64,000 nt of DNA, from assembly GCF_002086485.1 (NCBI RefSeq), contig NZ_MVHF01000043.1, positions 1 through 64,000 of the forward strand, written 5' to 3'. The DNA comes from Mycobacterium aquaticum (lineage in GTDB: Bacteria > Actinomycetota > Actinomycetes > Mycobacteriales > Mycobacteriaceae). Positions 52,285-59,684 of the stretch are shown piece after piece (positions within the stretch are counted from its first letter, which is position 1; each line of letters begins with the position of its first letter). The notes beneath the pieces are model-generated. The model was not told the DNA's origin, did no database searches, and was given only the letters and a program-made list of their open reading frames with translations. A program made the translations under genes and the position numbers.

Positions 52285-52794
52285 GTGACACCACGTAAGA
52301 CATTGCGCGCCAGGATGATCGTCGTGCCGATGGTGCTACTCGTTGTCGCGCTTGCGGCGTGCGCCCCGACCGCTCACCGCCCTCAGCAGAGAGACGCCTC
52401 GATGAAGGCTCCGGCGAGCAAGACCACTTCCAATCCGGTTCGGCACGACCTTGAGCCGATCACGAAGCGCTTCCCGGTGCTCGGCTCACTGATGTCGGGT
52501 GCGTGGGTGAGCGGAGACATGGGTGATCCGAGCGTGCCGGGACCGTCGCTGTACTGGATCGACGCGGTCGTCGAGCTGACGGCAGAAACGGCAAACGATC
52601 TGAAGCAGCAATACCAGCCGGTCCCGACGACGGCAGTGCCGAAGGTGTGGAACACCTTGACCGAATTGCTACCGAAAGGTGGCTATCTCGCCAGCGATCA
52701 GCTGGATGCGGCCTTCACGACGACGAAGCTGAAGTCGAAAGCGTTCGTGGCAGCGGATGCGCCGGTTGTCGTCATCAGTGCCATCGGGGAGTAG
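52285..52794 (+). CDS. lipoprotein, LppJ-like
   Basis: A 169-residue lipoprotein. The signal peptide (MIVVPMVLLVVALAAC) ends in a lipobox with Cys26, giving a mature part of about 143 residues with no known domain (YWIDAVVELTAETANDL, GGYLASDQLDAAFTTTKLKS). In M. tuberculosis the lipoprotein LppJ (Rv2080) also lies by the Rv2082-type gene; the link here is by context. GTG 52285 is used; an ATG at 52271 is in another frame. It is the last gene of the locus and is followed by a strong terminator hairpin. Confidence 0.8.
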   Translation: MTPRKTLRARMIVVPMVLLVVALAACAPTAHRPQQRDASMKAPASKTTSNPVRHDLEPITKRFPVLGSLMSGAWVSGDMGDPSVPGPSLYWIDAVVELTAETANDLKQQYQPVPTTAVPKVWNTLTELLPKGGYLASDQLDAAFTTTKLKSKAFVAADAPVVVISAIGE

Positions 52795-52800
52795 CCGAAA

Positions 52801-52826
52801 GCCCCCGCCGCGAAAGCGACGGGGGC
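52801..52826. terminator. bidirectional hairpin terminator
   Basis: GCCCCCG pairs with CGGGGGC, with CGC/GCG stacked inside and a GAAA tetraloop, between the convergent lipoprotein and htdX genes. There is no U tract on either side, as is common in mycobacteria. Confidence 0.75.
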
Positions 52827-52839
52827 CCAATGCGACACC

Positions 52840-53664
52840 TCAGAGTGCGGAGACTGTCCCCGTCAGATGCGGGTAGCCCTTCGACAGGTTGCGCAGGGTC
52901 AGTTCCCAGCCGTCGGTGTCCCGTGACACGTAGAGCCCCGCGTTTGCGGGCAGAATCACGGGCTTGGCGAATCGGACCGAGTACTTCACCGCGTTTGGCA
53001 ACTGTCCTTCGATGTTGGCCAGAACTGCTGCCGCGCTGAACATTCCGTGTGCGATCACGGTGGGGAAGCCGAACAGCTTGGCCGCGATGGCGTTGGTGTG
53101 GATCGGGTTGTGATCCCCGCCGACGTCGGCGTAATGGCGGATCTGCCCGGGCGTGATGCGCAGGATGGCATTCGGCGGGCCGAGCTTGGGCTGCTTCTGT
53201 GGCGGCGGTTTCGGTTCGTCGGACAGGCTGGTGCGCTGCTGATGCAGGAACGTCGTCACCTGATGCCAGGCCAGATCATTGCCGACCTTGAGATCGGTGA
53301 CGATGTCGACCAACAGTCCCTTGCGGTGCTCCCGCAGGTTCTCCGCATGTACGGCGGCGCTGACGGTGTCGGTGACGGCGATCGGCCGGTACTGGGTGAT
53401 GTGGTTCTCGGTATGCACCGAACCCATTGCGGCGAACGGGAAATCGAAACCGGTGACCAATGACATCACCGTCGGGAACGTCAGTGCGAACGGGTAGGTC
53501 AGCGGCAGCGTATCGCCGAACCGCAGCCCGGTCACCTGTGCGTATTCCGCGACGTTGGCCGGGTCGATGGCAAGGTCGTCTACGGTGATGGTGCGGGTGG
53601 GCAGGGTATCGGAGCGGGGGACGAAAGGTAACGCCCCCACCACGGCGCGGAGCATGTTGTTCAC
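52840..53664 (-). CDS. htdX: HtdX, 3-hydroxyacyl-thioester dehydratase (MaoC type)
   Basis: A 274-residue double-hotdog hydratase/dehydratase. The hydratase-2 motif is YADVGGDHNPIHTNAIAAKL with catalytic Asp and His, followed by TVIAHGMFSAA. It dehydrates or hydrates 3-hydroxyacyl thioesters in fatty-acid metabolism. The start GTG 53664 lies 4 bp after the fabG4 stop, so the two are co-transcribed from the fabG4 promoter. Order and sizes match Rv0241c-Rv0242c. Confidence 0.92.
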   Translation of the reverse strand: MNNMLRAVVGALPFVPRSDTLPTRTITVDDLAIDPANVAEYAQVTGLRFGDTLPLTYPFALTFPTVMSLVTGFDFPFAAMGSVHTENHITQYRPIAVTDTVSAAVHAENLREHRKGLLVDIVTDLKVGNDLAWHQVTTFLHQQRTSLSDEPKPPPQKQPKLGPPNAILRITPGQIRHYADVGGDHNPIHTNAIAAKLFGFPTVIAHGMFSAAAVLANIEGQLPNAVKYSVRFAKPVILPANAGLYVSRDTDGWELTLRNLSKGYPHLTGTVSAL

Positions 53665-53668
53665 GCCG

Positions 53669-55021
53669 TCACGCCCCCAGCATGGCCTGGCCGCACACCC
53701 GGATCGTGTTGCCTGTCACGGCATTCGACGCGGGATTGGCGAAGTAGGCGATCAATTCTGCGACGTCCACGGGCTGACCACCCTGGAACAGGGAGTTGAG
53801 TCGTCGGCCCACCTCGCGGGTCGCCAGCGGAATCGCCTCGGTCATCTTGGTCTCGATGAAGCCGGGGGCCACCGCGTTGATGGTGATGCCCTTCTCGGCC
53901 AGCACCGGGGCCAGCGCATCGGTCAGCCCGATCATGCCGGCCTTGGTGGTGGCGTAGTTGGTCTGGCCGCGGTTGCCCGCGATGCCTGCCATCGAGGACA
54001 GGCCGATCACGCGGCCACCCTCACCCAGGGCGCCGGCAGCCACGAGGCCCTCGGTGAGCCGCTGGGGCGCAAGGAGATTCACGGCGATGACGGCATCCCA
54101 GCGGCCCTCGTCCATGTTGGCGAGCAGTTTGTCGCGGGTGATGCCGGCATTGTTCACCAGTACGTCGACCTTGCCGCCGTCATGCTCGGTGACGTGCGCG
54201 ACGATCTTGTCGACCGCGTCCTCGGCGGTGACGTCGAGCGTCAGCGCGGTTCCGCCGACCTTCTCGGCCACCTTCTGCAGGTCCTCTGCGGCCGGCTCGA
54301 CGTCCACAGCCACCACAGCCGCGCCGTCACGTGCGAACACCTCGGCGATGGTCGCCCCGATGCCGCGCGCTGCGCCCGTCACAACGGCGACCTTGCCGTC
54401 GAGCGGCTTGTCCCAGTCTGCCGGCGCAGTGGAGTCCGCCGCGCCGACCCGGAACACCTGTCCGTCCACGTAGGCCGACTTCGCCGAGAGGATGAAGCGC
54501 AGCGTGGATTCCAGACCGGTGGCGCCGGGCTTGGCGTCGGCGGCCAGGTACACCAGGGCGACTGTGGCGCCGCGGCGCAGCTCCTTGCCCAGCGACCGGG
54601 TGAAGCCCTCGAGCGCCCGCTGGGCGATCTGCTCATGCACGCTGCCCGCCTGCTCGGGCGTGGTGCCGACGACCACGACTCGTGCGCACGGGGCCAGGTT
54701 GCGCAACACGGGCGTGAAGAACTTGTACAGCTCCTTGAGGCCCGCGGCGTCGGTGATGCCGGTCGCGTCGAGCACGACGCCACCAAACGAGTCGGCCCAG
54801 CGGCCGCCGATGTTGTTGGAGACGACGTCGTAGTCCTCGGCGAGCGCGGCGCGCAGAGGTTCGACGACGCGGCCGCTACCGCCGATCAGCAGCGACCCGG
54901 GCAGCGGTGGGTCGCCGGCACGGTAGCGGCGCAGGGGCTCGGGCTGGGGCACACCCAGCTGCTTGGCCAGGAAGGATCCCGGCCCGGAGTTCACTATCTG
55001 CGAGAGCAGGTCGGTAGCCAT
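53669..55021 (-). CDS. fabG4: FabG4, 3-oxoacyl-(acyl carrier protein/CoA) reductase
   Basis: A 450-residue high-molecular-weight FabG, longer than usual because of an N-terminal flavodoxin-like domain (about 1-200). The C-terminal SDR domain has VTGAARGIGATIAE (cofactor), VNNAGITRDK, GLSSMAGIAGN (catalytic Ser) and NYATTKAG (YxxxK). M. tuberculosis FabG4 (Rv0242c) prefers NADH. The start ATG 55021 lies 8 nt after the -10 box TAAGTT on the minus strand, so the mRNA is probably leaderless. Divergent from fadA2 across a 16-bp palindrome that also touches this -10 box. Confidence 0.93.
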   Translation of the reverse strand: MATDLLSQIVNSGPGSFLAKQLGVPQPEPLRRYRAGDPPLPGSLLIGGSGRVVEPLRAALAEDYDVVSNNIGGRWADSFGGVVLDATGITDAAGLKELYKFFTPVLRNLAPCARVVVVGTTPEQAGSVHEQIAQRALEGFTRSLGKELRRGATVALVYLAADAKPGATGLESTLRFILSAKSAYVDGQVFRVGAADSTAPADWDKPLDGKVAVVTGAARGIGATIAEVFARDGAAVVAVDVEPAAEDLQKVAEKVGGTALTLDVTAEDAVDKIVAHVTEHDGGKVDVLVNNAGITRDKLLANMDEGRWDAVIAVNLLAPQRLTEGLVAAGALGEGGRVIGLSSMAGIAGNRGQTNYATTKAGMIGLTDALAPVLAEKGITINAVAPGFIETKMTEAIPLATREVGRRLNSLFQGGQPVDVAELIAYFANPASNAVTGNTIRVCGQAMLGA

Positions 55022-55030
55022 ACATACGAA

Positions 55031-55046
55031 CTTACTCCAGAGTAAG
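55031..55046. promoter_or_regulatory. 16-bp perfect palindrome between fabG4 and fadA2
   Basis: CTTACTC-CA-GAGTAAG sits in the 74-bp gap between the divergent genes. It overlaps the -10 of fabG4 (TAAGTT, minus strand) and the -35 area of fadA2, whose likely -10 is TAATAT at 55056-55061. One repressor bound here would shut both directions; a TetR-type lipid regulator is plausible. Confidence 0.7.
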
Positions 55047-55095
55047 AACAGTGGGTAATATGGCCCGGGACAACCCGACAGTGGAGGGCAAACAG

Positions 55096-56397
55096 ATGGC
55101 CAACAACACGACCCGGCGACGCGTTGCCGTATTGGGTGGCAACAGGATTCCGTTCGCGCGGTCCGACGGCGCTTACGCGAACGCCTCCAACCAGGACATG
55201 TTCACCGCGGCGCTGGACGGCCTGATCGACCGTTTCGGCCTGGCGGGCGAGCGGCTCGGCGCGGTAATCGGCGGTGCGGTGCTCAAGCACAGCCGCGATT
55301 TCAACCTCATGCGCGAGTGCGTGCTGGGCAGTGCGCTCTCGCCGTACACTCCCGCATTCGACGTGCAGCAAGCCTGTGGCACCGGCCTGCAGGCGACCAT
55401 CGCCGCCGCCAACAGCATCGCGCTGGGGCAGTACGAATCGGCGGCCGCCGGTGGCGTTGACACCGCCTCGGACGCCCCGATCGCCTTCGGCGACGACCTG
55501 CGCCGCGTGCTGCTCGGGCTGCGTCGCGCCAAGTCGAACGTCGACCGGCTCAAGCTGGTCGGCAAGCTGCCGGCATCGGTCGGGGTCGAGATCCCGGTGA
55601 ACAGCGAGCCGCGCACCGGCAAGTCGATGGGCGAGCATGCCGCGATCACTGCCAAGGAGATGGGCATCAAGCGCGTCGACCAGGACGAACTGGCTGCCGC
55701 GAGCCACCGCAACATGGCCGCCGCCTACGACAGCGGCTTCTTCGACGACCTGGTCACACCGTTCCTCGGCCTGTACCGCGACAACAACCTGCGCGCCGAT
55801 TCGAGCCCGGAGAAACTGGCCAAGCTCAAGCCGGTGTTCGGGGTGAAGCTCGGCGACGCCACGATGACCGCAGGCAACTCGACCCCGCTGACCGACGGCG
55901 CCTCGGTGGCGCTCTTGTCCAGCGAGGAGTGGGCTCAGTCGCACGGACACGAACCGCTGGCGTATTTCGTCGACGGCGAGATGGCGGCCGTGGACTACGT
56001 CAACGGTCCCGACGGTCTGCTGATGGCTCCCACTTACGCCGTGCCGCGTCTGCTCGCCCGCAACGGCCTGACGCTGCAGGATTTCGATTTCTACGAAATC
56101 CACGAGGCCTTCGCATCGGTGGTGCTGGCCACGCTGACGGCGTGGGACTCCGAGGAGTACTGCAAGGGCCGGCTGGGCCTGGACGCCGCTCTGGGCACCA
56201 TCGACCGGTCCAAGCTCAACGTCAACGGCTCATCTCTGGCCGCCGGGCACCCGTTCGCGGCCACCGGTGGGCGCATCGTCGCCCAGCTGGCCAAGCAGCT
56301 GGCCGAGAAGAAGAAGCAGACGGGTCAACCGGTGCGCGGCCTGATTTCGATCTGCGCTGCCGGCGGGCAGGGCGTTGCAGCCATCTTGGAGGCCTGA
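55096..56397 (+). CDS. fadA2: FadA2, acetyl-CoA acyltransferase (thiolase)
   Basis: A 433-residue thiolase of beta-oxidation. Seen: DVQQACGTGLQATI with the acyl-carrying Cys, NSTPLTDGASVALL, NVNGSSLAAGHPFAATGGRI with the active-site His, and CAAGGQGVAAI with the second Cys near the C-terminus. ATG 55096 has GGAGGG upstream and is preferred over in-frame codons from 55051. It corresponds to Rv0243 in size and order. With FabG4 and HtdX it makes a complete reductase/dehydratase/thiolase set around one operator. The fadE5 gene that faces it in M. tuberculosis is not found within the window. Confidence 0.92.
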   Translation: MANNTTRRRVAVLGGNRIPFARSDGAYANASNQDMFTAALDGLIDRFGLAGERLGAVIGGAVLKHSRDFNLMRECVLGSALSPYTPAFDVQQACGTGLQATIAAANSIALGQYESAAAGGVDTASDAPIAFGDDLRRVLLGLRRAKSNVDRLKLVGKLPASVGVEIPVNSEPRTGKSMGEHAAITAKEMGIKRVDQDELAAASHRNMAAAYDSGFFDDLVTPFLGLYRDNNLRADSSPEKLAKLKPVFGVKLGDATMTAGNSTPLTDGASVALLSSEEWAQSHGHEPLAYFVDGEMAAVDYVNGPDGLLMAPTYAVPRLLARNGLTLQDFDFYEIHEAFASVVLATLTAWDSEEYCKGRLGLDAALGTIDRSKLNVNGSSLAAGHPFAATGGRIVAQLAKQLAEKKKQTGQPVRGLISICAAGGQGVAAILEA

Positions 56398-56490
56398 ACC
56401 GTCCTGACCTGGGTTTTTACCCGCCACGAAAACATTCGAAAAGTTTGTTTTCTGGGTGTGTAACGGCCCGCCCTGGGACGTCGATACACG

Positions 56491-56544
56491 GGTAGCTCCG
56501 TGTTGCCGTCTGACCCCCCGACCCGACGGCAACACGGGGCCACC
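56491..56544 (+). ncRNA. strong hairpin with C-rich loop after fadA2
   Basis: CCGTGTTGCCGTC (56498-56510) pairs perfectly with GACGGCAACACGG (56525-56537), and pairing can extend outward to 56491/56544 with one mismatch. The 14-nt loop contains six consecutive C. It lies about 100 bp after the fadA2 stop and may end or protect that mRNA, or be part of a small RNA. It has only one C-loop, so it is not the classical 6C RNA. Confidence 0.55.
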
Positions 56545-56601
56545 TTCAAACTTCCCTTGAATTCCGGTCGAATTTTCCTCTGGTCTGAGGGGTACTCGAG
56601 G

Positions 56602-56726
56602 CGTAGGCTCGACCGTACGACGGGTTCGGGAGTGACTGATCCGAAGAGTCGGTCGAAGGGGTGAAAGACCGGCGGCGCGAGACCGATTGAGACGCCCCCA
56701 AGTGTCCTCCCGAACCCGCCTTTTTT
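56602..56726 (+). ncRNA. small RNA, probable F6 (SfdS) homolog
   Basis: The segment CGGGTTCGGGAG (56621-56632) is fully complementary to CTCCCGAACCCG (56707-56718), which is followed after CC by six T, so the RNA closes on itself and ends in a terminator-like U run. Promoter-like GGGTAC (56590-56595, SigF -10 type) or TAGGCT (56604-56609, TANNNT) precede it. In M. tuberculosis the SigF-controlled sRNA F6 lies immediately after fadA2 (Rv0243), exactly this position. The identity rests on synteny and structure; the exact 5' end is uncertain. Confidence 0.65.
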
Positions 56727-56752
56727 GTCTCCGCCCGCTTAGCGTTGAGACC

Positions 56753-57664
56753 ATGCAAACCAGCATCATCGGCTCTCTCAGCGATACCCGCGGCCGTTCC
56801 CCGATCGACGCCACCGTAGAGAATCTGGCGCAGCTGCGCGACGAGGGTTTCCGGCGGGTGTGGATGACCCAGATGCCGTATGAACCCGATCTGCTGACGG
56901 TGCTCGCAGTGGCGTTCCGTGAAGTCAGCGACATCGAGGTCGGCACCGGCGTGATTCCCATCCAGAACCAGCATCCGATGCTGCTGGCCCAACGCGCCCT
57001 CACACTCAATCTGATCGCCGATGGCCGGTTCATCCTGGGCCTGGGCATGACCCATCAGGCGGTCACCGAAGGCATGTGGGGCATCCCGTGGGACAAGCCG
57101 GTCCGGCGCCTGCGTGAGTACCTCGACGGTCTGCAGCCGCTGCTCGCCGGGGAGGCCGCCGATGCGCCCGGGGAAACCGTCACGACCCGCGGTTCGCTGC
57201 AGATCCTCGGTGCGCCCGCACCCGACATCTACATCGCCGCCTTGGGTCCGCAGCTGTTGAAACTGGCCGGGCGTCGCACTGCGGGCACCATCACGTGGAT
57301 GACGGGCCCGACCACGCTTGCCCAGCATGTGTCACCGACGCTGCGCGAGGCCGCGCAGGGCCGCCCGGTGCGCGTCGTCGCCGCGTTGCCGGTCAGCGTC
57401 ACGGACGACGTCGCGGGTGCCCGCGCGCAGGCCGCCAAGCAGTTCGCGATGTACGGGCAGCTGCCGTCCTACCGCGCAATGCTCGACCGTGAGGGATACG
57501 CGGGACCGGAGGACGCCGCGATCATCGGCAATGAGGCCGAGGTCGCCGAACGCATCGAGGCGCTCGCCGGTGCCGGGGTGGACGAGTACGTCGGCGTGGT
57601 GTTCGATGCGTCGCCCGAGGCCAGGGCCCGCACCCGCGCATTGCTGCGCTCGATCGACAACTGA
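56753..57664 (+). CDS. LLM-class F420-dependent oxidoreductase-like protein
   Basis: A 303-residue luciferase-like monooxygenase/F420 reductase family TIM barrel. Seen: SPIDATVENLAQLRDEGFRR at the N-terminus, EVGTGVIPIQNQHPMLLAQ, and GRFILGLGMTH with the loop that contacts the flavin or F420; the C-terminal part carries YVGVVFDASPEARA. The substrate is unknown. TAGCGT (56740-56745) lies 7 nt before the ATG, which suggests a leaderless mRNA and makes 56753 the start although the frame is open to 56687 inside the sRNA gene. It is followed by a two-component system on the same strand. Confidence 0.85.
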   Translation: MQTSIIGSLSDTRGRSPIDATVENLAQLRDEGFRRVWMTQMPYEPDLLTVLAVAFREVSDIEVGTGVIPIQNQHPMLLAQRALTLNLIADGRFILGLGMTHQAVTEGMWGIPWDKPVRRLREYLDGLQPLLAGEAADAPGETVTTRGSLQILGAPAPDIYIAALGPQLLKLAGRRTAGTITWMTGPTTLAQHVSPTLREAAQGRPVRVVAALPVSVTDDVAGARAQAAKQFAMYGQLPSYRAMLDREGYAGPEDAAIIGNEAEVAERIEALAGAGVDEYVGVVFDASPEARARTRALLRSIDN

Positions 57665-57699
57665 GGTGTGGCCAGCCCCACCACATATTGGCTGGACTG

Positions 57700-57722
57700 C
57701 ACCATCGTGCAGTGCGATGGTG
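57700..57722. promoter_or_regulatory. inverted repeat before the histidine kinase gene
   Basis: CACCATCG (57700-57707) and CGATGGTG (57715-57722) form a perfect 8+8 bp dyad with a 7-bp centre, 10 bp before the kinase ATG. It could be an operator, for example for the response regulator itself, or a short mRNA hairpin affecting translation start. Confidence 0.45.
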
Positions 57723-57732
57723 TCCGGCAACC

Positions 57733-59025
57733 ATGGGGAACGTGACTACCACCGCGATAGCACCAGCCGTTGCTGATGACTGGCGTCGAGTCCTGCGCAC
57801 GCCACTGCGAGCCCGGGCCTGGCGCGCCTACCTGTACTTCCTGCTGATCAGTCTTCTGGCCGTGGTCGGTGTGGTGTACCTGTTCGCGACCGGCTTCGTG
57901 TCAGGAGTACTACTGGTCACCCTGGTCGGCATTCCGTTGCTGGCCGTCGTCGTGCTGACGGGACGACGGTGGAACGCGCTGTACCGCGCGTTGGCCCGCT
58001 TGGTCGGGGTCGACATCGACGCGCCTGCGCCGTTCGCCCGGCCGGCCGGGCTGGCCCAGACCGTGGCGGCAGCGCTGACCGATGCCGTCGGCTGGCGCAG
58101 CTTGGGCTTCCTCGCGCTGCAGAGCATCGTGATGACCCCGGTGGGCTACCTGGTCCTGGTCGGCGTCGTGATGTCGGTCAGCCTCGTGGCCTCTCCGGTG
58201 ATCTGGGTTGTCACGGGCGAAGCCGTCGTTAGTTTCGGCGAGCCCGTCCAATCGCTCGGCGTGTACCTGCTGTTGGCCCTGGGTGGGCTGATCGCGCTGT
58301 ATCTGCTGGGCTGGCTCATGCTCGGGATCGTGCGTGCCCATGTCTGGCTGGCCGGCACGCTGCTGGCCGCGCCGGCCCGTGAGCGCAGGGTCGCCGAACT
58401 CGAAAGGGCGCGTGCCGATGTCGTCGACGACTCGGCCGCCACCCTGCGCCGTGTCGAGCGTGACCTGCACGACGGCACCCAGGCACGGCTGATCGCCGTC
58501 GCGATGACGCTGGCCCGCGCCGAGGAGCAGCTCACCGATCCGAAGAAGACCGACCGGGCGCGCAAACTGGTGTCCGACGCGCTGGCGAACACCAAGGACA
58601 CCTTGACCGAACTGCGCGATATCGTGCGTGGAATACGGCCTCCTGCTTTGGATCTCGGTCTTGGACCGGCAGTGCAGACCTTGGTGGCCCGCAACCCGAT
58701 CCCGGTGGAACTGGTCGACGACATCGAGGTGCGTCCGTCGCTGGGAGTGGAGACACTGGCATATTTCTGTGTCGCCGAACTGTTGGCGAACGTGTCGCGG
58801 CACTCGGGGGCCACGCAGGCCACGGTCTGGTTGCGCAGCGACGTCGAAGAACTACGGATTGCCGTGGCAGACAATGGTTCCGGCGGAGTGCAACCGGGCA
58901 ACGGGTCGGGCCTGACGGGCTTGGGCGAGCGGTTGCGCATGGTCGACGGGCGCCTGGACATCGACAGTCCCGCCGGTGGCCCCACCACCGTTACCGCCGT
59001 CGTGCCATCGGGTGCCCAGCGATGA
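57733..59025 (+). CDS. NarL-type sensor histidine kinase
   Basis: A 430-residue membrane kinase. The N-terminal 230 residues hold four hydrophobic helices in two pairs (YFLLISLLAVVGVVYLFATG; SIVMTPVGYLVLVGVVM; LLLALGGLIALYLLGWLML), like the putative-sensor domain of actinobacterial kinases. The HisKA_3 motif is VERDLHDGTQARLIAVAM with the phosphorylated His. The ATPase part has ELLANVSRHSGA (N box) and ADNGSGG and GSGLTGLGERL (G boxes). The signal is unknown. It overlaps the response regulator gene by 4 bases (ATGA), so both are made together. Confidence 0.9.
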   Translation: MGNVTTTAIAPAVADDWRRVLRTPLRARAWRAYLYFLLISLLAVVGVVYLFATGFVSGVLLVTLVGIPLLAVVVLTGRRWNALYRALARLVGVDIDAPAPFARPAGLAQTVAAALTDAVGWRSLGFLALQSIVMTPVGYLVLVGVVMSVSLVASPVIWVVTGEAVVSFGEPVQSLGVYLLLALGGLIALYLLGWLMLGIVRAHVWLAGTLLAAPARERRVAELERARADVVDDSAATLRRVERDLHDGTQARLIAVAMTLARAEEQLTDPKKTDRARKLVSDALANTKDTLTELRDIVRGIRPPALDLGLGPAVQTLVARNPIPVELVDDIEVRPSLGVETLAYFCVAELLANVSRHSGATQATVWLRSDVEELRIAVADNGSGGVQPGNGSGLTGLGERLRMVDGRLDIDSPAGGPTTVTAVVPSGAQR

Positions 59026-59669
59026 CCCGGCTGGCCATCGCCGAGGACAACGCGATCCTGCGGGACGGGTTGACGCAGCTGCTGGTCGAACGCGGTCATG
59101 ACGTGGTGGCCAAGGTCGGCAATGCCGACGAAATGCGCGACATCGCCGAGACTTTGAGTCCCGAGGTATTTGTTGTCGACATTCGGATGCCGCCCACATT
59201 CACCGACGAAGGGTTGGTCGCCGCGGTCTCATTGCGCCGGTCGCACCCGCAGATCGGAGTGCTGGTCTTCTCACAGTGGGTGGAAACCCGTTATGCCGCT
59301 GAACTTCTCGCGGGCAACCCAGAGGGTGTCGGATACCTGCTCAAAGACCGGGTGGCCGACATCGCCGAGTTCGATGCGGCCGTGCGGCGGGTTGCCTTAG
59401 GCGGCACCGCGCTGGACCCCGAGGTCGTGCGCCAACTGATGGGCAGCCGCCGCGGTGCCGACACCCTGGACCGGCTGACTCCGCGTGAACACGAAGTGCT
59501 CGCGCTGATGGCCGAGGGTCATTCCAACAGTGCTCTGGCCGAGCACCTCTCGATATCCGAACGCGCAGTGGAAAAACACATCGGCAGCATCTTCACCAAG
59601 CTGGACCTGCCGCCGTCGGCGGCGCACCACCGCCGGGTGCTGGCGGTGGTCACCTACCTCAACTGCTAG
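59022..59669 (+). CDS. NarL/FixJ-family response regulator
   Basis: A 215-residue DNA-binding partner of the kinase upstream. The receiver domain has the acidic pair in LAIAEDNAILRDGL, the phosphorylated Asp in VFVVDIRMPPTF and the conserved Lys in GYLLKDRV. The C-terminal LuxR HTH is LTPREHEVLALMAEGHSNSA and ISERAVEKHIGSIF. Its targets are not visible; the dyad at 57700-57722 is a candidate. The stop is 15 bp from the convergent permease gene. Confidence 0.92.
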   Translation: MTRLAIAEDNAILRDGLTQLLVERGHDVVAKVGNADEMRDIAETLSPEVFVVDIRMPPTFTDEGLVAAVSLRRSHPQIGVLVFSQWVETRYAAELLAGNPEGVGYLLKDRVADIAEFDAAVRRVALGGTALDPEVVRQLMGSRRGADTLDRLTPREHEVLALMAEGHSNSALAEHLSISERAVEKHIGSIFTKLDLPPSAAHHRRVLAVVTYLNC

Positions 59670-59684
59670 CGGAGGGAACGGTAG

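Noticed and set aside
56491..56544. C-rich hairpin considered as 6C RNA
   Set aside because: 6C RNA needs two C-loop hairpins; only one is present and the genomic position differs from the known locus.
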